Assembly (NCBI GenBank): GCA_002344215.1
Contig: DDSV01000038.1
Span: 1-52,168 of the forward strand
Length of the DNA: 52,168 nucleotides
Direction: 5' to 3'
Source: Akkermansiaceae bacterium UBA2381
GTDB lineage: Bacteria; Verrucomicrobiota; Verrucomicrobiia; Verrucomicrobiales; DEV007
Under the pieces are notes generated by a model. It ran no database searches. It saw only the letters and a list, made by a program, of their open reading frames with translations, and was not told the DNA's origin. This document shows, one piece after another, positions 16,579 to 24,696 of this stretch; the first letter of the stretch is position 1, and each line of letters opens with the position of its first letter. The translations under genes were made by a program, and so were the position numbers.

Positions 16579-17237
16579 TCGAAGCCGAATTTTTTCATCT
16601 TCGGAGAGATCACAACGCGGCAGTAGCCGAAGTTCGGATTGTTGCGGTAAAAGTCCTGATGGTTCGCTTCGGCGAGCCAGAAGGTGGCCGCCTCGCGGAT
16701 CTCGGTGACCACGGGATTGGAAAGCTTGCCCGACTCGACGAGAGCGCGCTTTGACAGCTCGGCCCGGTTCTTCTGATCGGGATTGTGGGTAAAGATGACG
16801 GACCGATACTGTGGTCCTCTGTCCTCTCCCTGACGATCGAGGGTCGTCGGGTCGTGGACCTGCCAGAAGACATCGAGAAGCTCGTCGTAAGTGATTTTAT
16901 CAGGATCGAAGCTCACCTGGATGACCTCGACATGTCCGGTGTTTTTCTGGCATACCTGCTCGTAGGTGGGATTCTCAACACTGCCGCCCATGTATCCCGA
17001 CTTCACATCGAGGACTCCCTCAAGTCGTTCCATGACTGCCTCGGTACACCAGAAGCATCCGCCTCCGAAGGTGGCGATGGCAGGCGAGTCATTGCCCGGG
17101 GTCTCTGCCGGGGCGGCGTCGGATTCCGTCTGTTGGGCATCGGAAACTTCCGTTTTCTCTCTGCATGAGGAGAGCGATAGCAGCGCGGCGAAGGCGAGCA
17201 GGGAAAGAGGGGAGAGTGATAGTCGTGTCAGTGTCAT
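16575..17237 (-). CDS. msrA: Peptide methionine sulfoxide reductase MsrA, lipoprotein form
   Basis: MsrA repairs oxidised methionines in proteins. This 220-residue version carries a lipoprotein signal (LLSLSSC at about residues 19-25), so it probably acts in the periplasm, where NirK and cytochromes are exposed to reactive nitrogen species. The active-site motif GGGCFWC and the conserved GYMGG and TGHVEV stretches are present. I chose the start at 17237 for its signal peptide; the longer upstream frame is not protein-like. It lies 29 bases after the PPC-domain gene and overlaps the aldolase gene. Confidence 0.9.
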   Translation of the reverse strand: MTLTRLSLSPLSLLAFAALLSLSSCREKTEVSDAQQTESDAAPAETPGNDSPAIATFGGGCFWCTEAVMERLEGVLDVKSGYMGGSVENPTYEQVCQKNTGHVEVIQVSFDPDKITYDELLDVFWQVHDPTTLDRQGEDRGPQYRSVIFTHNPDQKNRAELSKRALVESGKLSNPVVTEIREAATFWLAEANHQDFYRNNPNFGYCRVVISPKMKKFGFE

Positions 17238-17266
17238 CGATTGGAAAAGGGGTAAGAAAGGAAATT

Positions 17267-19246
17267 TTAAGGCGCGGGTTTCTCGGGCGGAGTGCGCACG
17301 TCGATCAGCAGTGCATCGGCGGGAACGAGATGGCGATAGATGAAGGCCTGCATCATGTCCTCGGCGGGCACCGCTTCGATGACGACGGTCTTGCCCTCGA
17401 TCTCCGCGGTGCCCTCGACGAGAAGAGGAACCGGTTGTCCCGAGTAGTTGTAGGGCACCGCGATGGAAACGTCGACCTTTTCCGCGCCCTCCGCTACGGG
17501 GCCACCCTTGAGCTCGAATCCTTCCGGCGCGTCTTTGAGACGTAGATGAATGAGGCCGGTGAAACCGTCGATGCGCAGGGCGTGGACCGTGAGTCTCGCG
17601 GTGGCACCGGGTTTTGCGTTGAGCGTAGCGGGAGTGGCGCGGAGGGCAAAATTCGGAATGGCTTGGGCGATCCGTAGCCGGTAGGCGTGTGCATAGCCAT
17701 AGCGGTTCTGGGTGTCGGCGACTCGAACAAAACAACGCCCATTATCAGGCAGGGTCACAGTGATGCGGGCATCGGCATGATGGGTGGTAAGACCGGCGGT
17801 CGGGTTTTCGTAATCGTCGTTATAAGCAATCATCTCGCCGTCGTCGTTGTAGACGGTGAGGTTCGCGTCGAGCGGCGAGCCGAGACGACGGGCGAAGACC
17901 TCGAAGCTCATGGGTTTGTTCCCCGAGCCTTCGATACGAAAGAAATCGACGTCTCCAGGGAGCAAGATCGTGCCGTTGACGAGAGCGGGGATTTCCACCG
18001 GGTTTGCCATTCCGAGCCGGTTGTTGTCTTCCCGCTCGGCGTCCTCGGGAAGGGACTCGACGTGAAAGTCGATCGCATTGGAGCTGCCTCCCGGCCCTGT
18101 CGCGGTCAGTTCGACGATGCCCGTCTGCTGGGGCACGGGATATCGGGGGAAGTGCTGTTCGCTCAAGTTGGCACCGTGGAAAGTGAGATCGACTTCTGAC
18201 CCTGATTGACCGCCCAGCGGGGTGATCGCGGTGAGGAAGGGAAGCTCGCCCAGGTTGACCCGGTAGACGAAATCCTCGCGTCCCCGGTAAATGGAGTCGC
18301 GGATGCGCAGGTGGTATTCCCCTTCATGCGAGATTTTGTAGAAGATGACGGGATCGGGATCGAAACGGTAATCGTCGGCAAAAGCCAGCTCTCGCCCTCT
18401 TGAGTCGTGAAGAGAGACGACGGTCTGGAACCATCCAGGCACCGCATCGGCAAGATAGGGGATAAGGTTGCGTGCCTGCAGTGAGACAACGAGTTTTTCT
18501 CCCTCCTTTGCTTGGAAGATGAACTCATCCACCTCTCCCGGGAGGATGCGCCCGTTCAGAGTGACAGGGAGGGAAATGGAGGTATCTCCGCCCTCCCTCG
18601 ACCTGGCCGCATTCGGCTTGGTGACGAGACCGACGAACTGGAGGAGATCGAAGCGGTGAGGATCGGGTTCATTAATCTCGGGGTGATGACCAACAACGAA
18701 GCGCATCGGGTTGCTCAAACCCGATGCAGTCTGGAGACGCCAGTGATGGATACCGGGTTCCGCAGTTTCTGCTATGGTCACACGCACGCGCACGCTCTCG
18801 CCGATCTGGGTGTTGATCTGCTGCTTGGGATCGTTGCGGCGACGTTCGTATTCGCTCATGAGCCGGAGTTTCTTCTCATCAAGTTCGGCTCCGGCGAGCA
18901 GTTGCCGGATCTCGGGGAGAAGGTCGGGAGTTCCAGTGGCTCCGCTCTCCTTCAACTTCGCGAACTCGGGTTGGAGTTCGCGGAACTTGTCCCGGTAGTC
19001 GTCGATGACCTGAGCGGACGGAATTTTGTCGTGTTCGAGGATCTCCGCGCTGATCCCTTCGCCCGAGACGACCACCCCGATGGGATCATCGAGGTTTTGG
19101 CCCCCTACGCTCACTTCGAAAGTGGCCCCGGCCTGTCCTCCGGCGGGATAGACGAATCCGATGCGGGGAGGCGCTGCGAACGCGCTGATCGCGGTCATGA
19201 CTGTAGTTCCCGCGAGAAGGAAAGGAAGTGGATTGCGTAGGTTCAT
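17267..19246 (-). CDS. Exported PPC-domain protein (first triad)
   Basis: The 659-residue secreted protein has a signal peptide (start MNLRNPL at 19246) and two regions like bacterial pre-peptidase C-terminal (PPC) domains, marked by EVDEFIFQAKEGEKLVVSL, GDVDFFRIEG and paired ADDYRFDPDP / YNDDYENP motifs. Ig-like strands (FVYPAGGQAGATFEV, PLGGQSGSEVDLTF) precede them. No peptidase domain is attached. In this phylum such proteins are found with DUF1501 and DUF1549/DUF1553 genes, as here (17 bases after DUF1501). Its role is unknown; cell-surface binding or assembly is plausible. Confidence 0.7.
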   Translation of the reverse strand: MNLRNPLPFLLAGTTVMTAISAFAAPPRIGFVYPAGGQAGATFEVSVGGQNLDDPIGVVVSGEGISAEILEHDKIPSAQVIDDYRDKFRELQPEFAKLKESGATGTPDLLPEIRQLLAGAELDEKKLRLMSEYERRRNDPKQQINTQIGESVRVRVTIAETAEPGIHHWRLQTASGLSNPMRFVVGHHPEINEPDPHRFDLLQFVGLVTKPNAARSREGGDTSISLPVTLNGRILPGEVDEFIFQAKEGEKLVVSLQARNLIPYLADAVPGWFQTVVSLHDSRGRELAFADDYRFDPDPVIFYKISHEGEYHLRIRDSIYRGREDFVYRVNLGELPFLTAITPLGGQSGSEVDLTFHGANLSEQHFPRYPVPQQTGIVELTATGPGGSSNAIDFHVESLPEDAEREDNNRLGMANPVEIPALVNGTILLPGDVDFFRIEGSGNKPMSFEVFARRLGSPLDANLTVYNDDGEMIAYNDDYENPTAGLTTHHADARITVTLPDNGRCFVRVADTQNRYGYAHAYRLRIAQAIPNFALRATPATLNAKPGATARLTVHALRIDGFTGLIHLRLKDAPEGFELKGGPVAEGAEKVDVSIAVPYNYSGQPVPLLVEGTAEIEGKTVVIEAVPAEDMMQAFIYRHLVPADALLIDVRTPPEKPAP

Positions 19247-19263
19247 GACTCTTCGGGGGGGAT

Positions 19264-20655
19264 TCAAACGAGTTCGGTGAGAAGCCCCGCCGTGGGGACT
19301 CCCTCGGATTTGTCCGGAACGACCATGGTCGGCGTTCCCTGCGGATGCGGCAGCGGGGCATTGGCGGGGATGCCGAGCTGTCCGTAGATGCTTCCGATGA
19401 CATCGGCGGGATAGACGGGACGCTCCGCGACTTCTTCACCCTTCGCATCGGAGGCTCCGACGACGTGCCCGCCCTGGAAGCCGCCGCCGGCGAGAAGGGA
19501 GGAGAAGACCTTGCCATAGTGGTGGCGACCGCCGTTCCAGGGCGATTCATTCGCGACCTTGGGTGTTCGTCCGAATTCACCGGTGCACCAGACGACAGTG
19601 CTGTCGAGGAGGCCCTTTCCCTCGAGATCGGAGAGAAGAGCGGCGAGACCCTTGTCTAGCTCGGGCAGCTTCCGGTTCATGATCTGAAAATGCTGTTTGT
19701 GGGTGTCCCATCCCTGGTAGTTGATCGTGATGAAGGGAACTCCCTTCTCGACGAGGCGACGTGCCATGAGGCAGGACTGGCCGAAGGTGGATCGACCATA
19801 GAGGTCACGGAGTTCGTCCTTTTCCTGGCTGAGATCGAAGAGCTTTCCTGCGTCGCCGAGGATGAGTTCGTAGGCCTGGGTCTCGGAATCGACCACCGTC
19901 TTGATCGTCGCGTTTCCGGGCAGGGCACCGCCCAGGGTGTTGAGCCGGCCGAGGAGGTTGCGGCGTTCCTTCTGATGATCCTCGGTGATCCCGGGGGCGA
20001 CGATTCCCTCCACCGCGAAGACCTTCGCATTCGGATCTCCGCCGGTCGCAAAAGGCTTGTAGCGAGGACCGAGGAAACCGGCCTCGGAGAAACGCCCCTG
20101 GGGTTGTGTCAGGACGACGTAGGGCGGGATGAGTCCGGTGTAGCCGGCGTCGTAACCCTTGAAATAAGAAACCACCGCCCCGAGCCCGGGAAAGACGTCG
20201 CGTTCCGAGGTCCGGCCGGTCTGGACGAGATAGGCAGCCGTCTCGTGTCCGTTGTTCCCGTGCGTCATGCTGCGGATGAGCGAATATTTGTCGGCCTGTT
20301 TCGCGAGTTCGGGGAGAAGCTGTCCGATGCGGATGCCGCTGACGTTCGTCTCGATGGGAGTATCAAGGGCACCGGAGTAGTCGCGTCCGGCTTCGGGCTT
20401 GGGGTCGAAGGTATCGATGTGGCAGGGTCCGCCCCAGAGCCAGATCTGGATGACGGACTTGGCCTTGCCCGCGCTCGTGGGCAGGGCCTGGTTCGCGCGA
20501 ACCGCGAAAGGCTCGCAGAGGAGAAGGCCGGCCGAGCCATAGACGGCCCGACGCATTGCCTCACGTCGCGAGAGAGGAGCGCCGCCGAGGGATTCTGCAA
20601 CCCGGACGAGATCCCGGGCAAGAATGGGGGAGGAAGCAGGAATCGGCGTGTTCAT
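19264..20655 (-). CDS. DUF1501 protein, Tat-exported (first triad)
   Basis: The 463-residue protein has a twin-arginine-like signal (LSRREAMRRAVYGSAGLLL) and the DUF1501 fold related to sulfatases and alkaline phosphatases. Visible hallmarks are WGGPCHIDTFDPKP, MTHGNNGHE, GWDTHKQHF and GEFGRTPKV. The start at 20655 follows from the signal position. The family function is not established; it is abundant in Planctomycetes and Verrucomicrobia. The gene lies 47 bases after the DUF1549/DUF1553 gene and upstream of the PPC gene in one transcription unit. Confidence 0.8.
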   Translation of the reverse strand: MNTPIPASSPILARDLVRVAESLGGAPLSRREAMRRAVYGSAGLLLCEPFAVRANQALPTSAGKAKSVIQIWLWGGPCHIDTFDPKPEAGRDYSGALDTPIETNVSGIRIGQLLPELAKQADKYSLIRSMTHGNNGHETAAYLVQTGRTSERDVFPGLGAVVSYFKGYDAGYTGLIPPYVVLTQPQGRFSEAGFLGPRYKPFATGGDPNAKVFAVEGIVAPGITEDHQKERRNLLGRLNTLGGALPGNATIKTVVDSETQAYELILGDAGKLFDLSQEKDELRDLYGRSTFGQSCLMARRLVEKGVPFITINYQGWDTHKQHFQIMNRKLPELDKGLAALLSDLEGKGLLDSTVVWCTGEFGRTPKVANESPWNGGRHHYGKVFSSLLAGGGFQGGHVVGASDAKGEEVAERPVYPADVIGSIYGQLGIPANAPLPHPQGTPTMVVPDKSEGVPTAGLLTELV

Positions 20656-20702
20656 GGCAGTTGGTGGGTTGGATAGGGAAGCGACGTGGGAATATGAGGT
20701 CC

Positions 20703-22292
20703 TCAATGGTTATAAAAAAACTCGGGCTGATTGATCAGGCTCCAGACGAGATCGGCGGCGAGAGCCCGACCCGACGCGGTGCCGGCATCGGCGTAGGACT
20801 GAAGCGTCGCGATCTCCCCTGCCGTGGGGAAGCGAGAGAGGATCGTCAGGTAGGCTTTCTCGGCGAGTGTGGGGGGATCACCTTCGGCGGCCTTCGAGAC
20901 GAGCGGGCACCCCTCGATTTTTTTCTGGATGTGGCTGGAGTTGAGAAGGTGGAGTCGCTGCGCGGCATTGGTCTCAAGGTTTCGTTCGAATTGGTAACCG
21001 GTGTCACGGGGTGGACGACCGTAGAGTTCGAGAAACGAACTCGTGATGCTGCCGTCGGGCAGGGCGATGCCGCGGACATCGTCGGGGATGAAAGTGAATG
21101 GCTCGGGGATCGGGCTGCTGTAGGATTCCTTCGTCCCGGTAATCTGGTTGAGCGCATCGATGAGCACTTCCGCCTCAAGCCGTCGCATCGGGTAGTGGGC
21201 GAAGTTCGTGACCGCCTCCGGCGTGTCCTGAGCCGGGATCGAAGAGAGGGCGAAGGTCCGCGAGTTCAAGATGGTCCGCATGAGGCTCTTCATGTCGCAG
21301 CGCGAGGCGATGAATTCCTGCTCGAGAAAGGCGAGCAGTTCCGGGTTTGTCGGCGGATTGTCTTCGCGGAAATCGTCGGGTTCGTTCACGATCCCGCGGC
21401 CCATGAGCCAGGTCCAGACGCGGTTGGCGGCGCAGCGGCTGAAAGACGGATTTTCCGGTCGCAGTAGCCAGCTCGCAAAGACGACTCGTGGATCGCTCTT
21501 GCCGGGATCGAGTTTGACGGGTGTTCCATCGGGGAAAATCGCATTCTTGGAAAGGCCGTCCTTGTCGGCGGTGGGGTCGAAGTAGACGATCTCCTCCTTC
21601 CACTCGGCTGTCGGCTTGAAGGCGACGTTGGCGAAGAATCCTGACATCGCGTCGAGCTTCTTCCCGGGCCACTTCTCGGCGCGTTCGCCCATAAAGGTCA
21701 GCGCGACCGTGGCGGCCATGCCGCGCGGCGTGCGATCCTGCATCGCCCGGTAGAAGTTCACCTGCCCTTCCCGGAAGTTACTGCCGCTCCCCACGAGTAA
21801 CTCTTGGGCGAACTGGTGGAAGGGTTTGTTGTCACGGACGCTCGCATGAATCCACTGGTGGTAGATCTGCACCGCGTTCGGCCAGAGCTTGATGGGAAAC
21901 TCGGCCTTCACCCGCAGAACATCAGCCCACTTCATCGCCCAATAGTCGGCGTACTCGGGACGCGAGAGGAGGCGCTCGATGAGGATGACGCGTTTGCTCT
22001 CATCCTTTGAGGCCAGGAAATCCCGCGCCTCGTCCTCCCGTGGCAGGGTTCCGATCGTGACGAGATAGGCGCGTCGTAAGAAGACCGCGTCGGAGCAACT
22101 GTTCGCCGGCTTCAGCCCCAGTTTGTCGAGGTGCGCGAAGACAATCCGATCGAGTTGGTCGCTGGGATTCTCCGAAGTTTCGGAAGGCCGCACGATCGGG
22201 CCGGATTCAAAGATCGGATGAACCTCGGCTTCCGCCTTCAAGGAGAAGCCGGTCACGGCAACCAGGAGAGGAAGAAGACGTGCGAGGTTCAT
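20703..22292 (-). CDS. DUF1549/DUF1553 protein without cytochrome domain (first triad)
   Basis: The 529-residue exported protein has a signal peptide (MNLARLLPLLVAVTGFSLKA), a DUF1549 domain (LDRIVFAHLDKLGLKP, CSDAVFLRRAYL) and a DUF1553 domain (NRVWTWLMGRGIV, NPELLAFLEQEF, YPMRRLEAEVLIDAL, LLNSSHIQ). Many family members carry an N-terminal planctomycete-type cytochrome c with a CxxCH motif. None is seen here, and the protein is shorter than those. Function of the family is unknown. It starts 6 bases after the RidA-type gene. Confidence 0.78.
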   Translation of the reverse strand: MNLARLLPLLVAVTGFSLKAEAEVHPIFESGPIVRPSETSENPSDQLDRIVFAHLDKLGLKPANSCSDAVFLRRAYLVTIGTLPREDEARDFLASKDESKRVILIERLLSRPEYADYWAMKWADVLRVKAEFPIKLWPNAVQIYHQWIHASVRDNKPFHQFAQELLVGSGSNFREGQVNFYRAMQDRTPRGMAATVALTFMGERAEKWPGKKLDAMSGFFANVAFKPTAEWKEEIVYFDPTADKDGLSKNAIFPDGTPVKLDPGKSDPRVVFASWLLRPENPSFSRCAANRVWTWLMGRGIVNEPDDFREDNPPTNPELLAFLEQEFIASRCDMKSLMRTILNSRTFALSSIPAQDTPEAVTNFAHYPMRRLEAEVLIDALNQITGTKESYSSPIPEPFTFIPDDVRGIALPDGSITSSFLELYGRPPRDTGYQFERNLETNAAQRLHLLNSSHIQKKIEGCPLVSKAAEGDPPTLAEKAYLTILSRFPTAGEIATLQSYADAGTASGRALAADLVWSLINQPEFFYNH

Positions 22293-22298
22293 GACGGA

Positions 22299-23705
22299 TC
22301 AGTGGTCGGAAGGTTTGTGAGCCCGGTGGGGAAGCGCGGAAAAGGCGACGCCCTCGATCTCGACGAGGAGATCGGGACGGCAGACGTCGGCTTGCGCGTA
22401 GATGGCAGGGATCCGGCCGAGGCGACGTTCGCAGACGGCGCGGCAGGCCTCGAAATCCTTGGCATATTTGACGTAGACTCGGACCTTCGCTAGATCAGCA
22501 AGGGTTGCCCCGGCATCGGACCAGCCCTGGCGCGCGAAGTTCTCTGGAGCGATGAGTTTTTCAATGTTGTCCAAAGTCTGTTCGGTCTGTTTCTCCACGT
22601 CGCCCGGATACATGGTTTCGGCGTTGACGATGCTCGCGGTGCCGGAGACCCAGGTGGTGAGGTGGTTCCCGATGCGCATGGCCATGGCGCGCGAGAATTT
22701 TGGACTCTTCCGCGAATACTCCTTCGGATAATCGAAGGCGGAGGTTTGCTGGGGGTTCTCAAGCGAGAGGATACTCACATCCTTCCGATCCGTTTGCACC
22801 GCGAGGCAGGTGGTGATCAGTCCGTGCTCGAGAGTTCCGATTCCCGTGCTCGCCGGATAGATGGCATGGCCGTGTTCCGCGGCGGCGAGAGGATTGCTCC
22901 CGAAATCATATTGCTCAAAAAAGTCGGTCCGGGCCCGGTTCAGCTCGCGGTAGCGTTCCGTCCCATCGTCCTCTTCCTCGGTGATGTTGCCCTGGTAAAG
23001 CCAGACGCGCGCCACATCGGTGAAGGAGGCGTGAACCGCCGAGAGAACCTTGCCGAGGGCGGCGAAGGCTTCCGACGACTGTTCGTAAGCGTTGCGATTG
23101 CCGAGGTTGAGTGAACCAGCCGAAGCGTGGATCCAGCGGATCCCGTCGTGTTCAACGGTAACTAGATGGGGGCCATGATAACCGACGCTGACGGTACGAG
23201 TACTGATCGCCCAAGCCTCGATCGCGATGGCGACACCGCCGCAGGGAGGCTGCACGACAAAGAGGGTCAGCGGCATCTCTTCTCCGTAGTATGCCTCGAA
23301 GAGTTGCCGGGCGGCGGGAGCGTCGTTTGCGTCGGCGAGGAAGACGGTCTGAACGGTCACCGTCATCGGGTCCGTTTGCTGTCGCAAAATGGCCCGGATT
23401 GTCGAAATCGCCTCCCAGGCCTGTTCCCGAAAACTGCCGCCACATTCCGGTGTCACCATCATGGCAACTCGATGCAACCCATCGTAGCCGACCGTGGTGT
23501 GATGCTGTAGTCCAAGGAGACACGGCGGGAGGTCGCGTATCGCTCCATGATCGCGACTCCCGGAATCCAGATGCGAACAATTCTGGCAGTCGGGTGCCCC
23601 GCAGCCATCCTCCAAGAGTTGTCGGTCGGGAGCCATGCGGTAGCAGACCGGGTGCTGGGTGGGGTCGGAATGAAATGCCGGGGACTCAGTGGGATTGGCG
23701 CTCAT
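22299..23705 (-). CDS. Large RidA/YjgF-type (chorismatase-like) protein
   Basis: The 468-residue cytoplasmic protein is longer than the usual 130-residue RidA. The C-terminal quarter has a clear RidA pattern (GTASIVNAETMYPGD, LAKVRVYVKYAKDF, EIEGVAFSALPH), and the central part repeats a related fold, similar to FkbO/Hyg5-type chorismatases. An unusual Cys-rich N-terminus (CGAPDCQNC at about 35-43) might bind a metal. Rid proteins deaminate reactive enamines or act on chorismate; neither activity can be assigned here. It lies downstream of norF and upstream of the first triad. Confidence 0.6.
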   Translation of the reverse strand: MSANPTESPAFHSDPTQHPVCYRMAPDRQLLEDGCGAPDCQNCSHLDSGSRDHGAIRDLPPCLLGLQHHTTVGYDGLHRVAMMVTPECGGSFREQAWEAISTIRAILRQQTDPMTVTVQTVFLADANDAPAARQLFEAYYGEEMPLTLFVVQPPCGGVAIAIEAWAISTRTVSVGYHGPHLVTVEHDGIRWIHASAGSLNLGNRNAYEQSSEAFAALGKVLSAVHASFTDVARVWLYQGNITEEEDDGTERYRELNRARTDFFEQYDFGSNPLAAAEHGHAIYPASTGIGTLEHGLITTCLAVQTDRKDVSILSLENPQQTSAFDYPKEYSRKSPKFSRAMAMRIGNHLTTWVSGTASIVNAETMYPGDVEKQTEQTLDNIEKLIAPENFARQGWSDAGATLADLAKVRVYVKYAKDFEACRAVCERRLGRIPAIYAQADVCRPDLLVEIEGVAFSALPHRAHKPSDH

Positions 23706-23772
23706 AACTAAATTCAGATTAGGGATTTTGTGGATTAATACAAGAAAAAAAGACCTGTATATCTTTTATTGC

Positions 23773-23786
23773 GCGATTTACATCAA
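23773..23786 (-). promoter_or_regulatory. Weak Fnr/DNR-like box upstream of the RidA-type gene
   Basis: On the minus strand TTGATGTAAATCGC keeps one perfect half-site and three of five bases of the second. It lies 68-81 bases before the start of the RidA-type gene. Nearby at 23748-23767 an AAAAGA/TCTTTT inverted repeat could be another operator. Both are candidates only. Confidence 0.4.
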
Positions 23787-23831
23787 AATATGCGGAATGC
23801 GGGGTCGGTGAATGTTGGTCGGTGAGCGGTT

Positions 23832-24062
23832 TCAGGCCAAAACGAGAGTGATGACGAGGATGCCGCCAAAGACACTGGCCAAAGCGAAAGTCCAGACGAC
23901 AGCGGCGTTTCGAAGCTCCATGAACTGCCGGGCGACGAGAAACCCTTTTGCTGAGGCGACTGCGAGAATCGTGAACGGAACAGACCGATGTTCGCCGAGG
24001 ACAAACCCGAGGGTGGTCAACGCGATGAGAAGGATCCAGATGATGAGGTTGCGACGTGTCAC
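23832..24062 (-). CDS. norF: NorF-like small membrane protein (cytochrome oxidase subunit IV-like)
   Basis: The 76-residue protein has about three membrane helices (NLIIWILLIALTTLGFVLG, FTILAVASAKGFLV, VVWTFALASVFGGILVI) and matches the small partner of NorE. A GTG start at 24062 overlaps the norE stop by four bases, the reason for preferring it over the longer frame. NorEF is thought to support NO reductase activity under denitrifying conditions but is not catalytic. Confidence 0.75.
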   Translation of the reverse strand: MTRRNLIIWILLIALTTLGFVLGEHRSVPFTILAVASAKGFLVARQFMELRNAAVVWTFALASVFGGILVITLVLA

Positions 24063-24664
24063 AACAGGTAGAGGATTGGGAAGAGCAAAAGCCAGATGAG
24101 ATCGCAGAGATGCCAGAAGATGCCGCCGGCCTCGACATCCTGGAAACGGTCTTGCCCGAAGCGCCCCCGTTTCAGTTGGCGGGCGAGGTAGGCAAGAATC
24201 AACACCGCCACGAGCACGTGAATGAAATGGAAACCGGTCAGGGCGAAGTAGAGGGTGAAGAACGCGTCGTCTCCGAAGGTGGCTCCGTGTTGGATTTTCT
24301 CGGTGTATTCGATGCTCTTGAGAAGCAGGAAGGCGAGCCCGGTGATGATGGCACCGACCATCCAACGGATCGCAAGAGGAGAGCGGTCCCGGCGGAGTTC
24401 CTCAAGACAGCAAGCCATGAACCAGCCACCTGTCAGGAGGATGAGCGTGTTGGCAAAGGCGAGCGGTTGATTGAGAAGGTCGCGTCCTTGCGCAAACAGA
24501 GCGGGTTCCGCGCCACGCTGGTAGAGAAACACTCCGAGTCCTGTACCGAAGGTGATGATTTCAAGGAAGACGATGATCCAGACCAGCACTCCACCTGGCG
24601 GCTCGAACCGGCTCCAATCTTCGGATGGTAAAGTGGGGGTGGATGAGGAGGTGGAATCGGTCAT
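24059..24664 (-). CDS. norE: NorE, cytochrome c oxidase subunit III-like protein
   Basis: This 201-residue protein has five membrane helices and the subunit III pattern: WIIVFLEIITFGTGLGVFL, KSIEYTEKI, TGFHFIHVLVAVLILAYL and GIFWHLCDLIWLLLFPILYL. Its length and its coupling to norF identify NorE rather than an aerobic oxidase subunit. It is unusual that norEF is separated by some 13 kb from norCBQD and placed between two triads. Confidence 0.82.
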   Translation of the reverse strand: MTDSTSSSTPTLPSEDWSRFEPPGGVLVWIIVFLEIITFGTGLGVFLYQRGAEPALFAQGRDLLNQPLAFANTLILLTGGWFMACCLEELRRDRSPLAIRWMVGAIITGLAFLLLKSIEYTEKIQHGATFGDDAFFTLYFALTGFHFIHVLVAVLILAYLARQLKRGRFGQDRFQDVEAGGIFWHLCDLIWLLLFPILYLL

Positions 24665-24696
24665 GTCTGGAAAAATCCGGCTTGTCGGTAACCATG

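Noticed and set aside
24059..24664. Subunit III of an aerobic cytochrome oxidase.
   Set aside because: No subunit I or II genes are near, and the length, the coupling to a norF-like gene and the nor context fit NorE.
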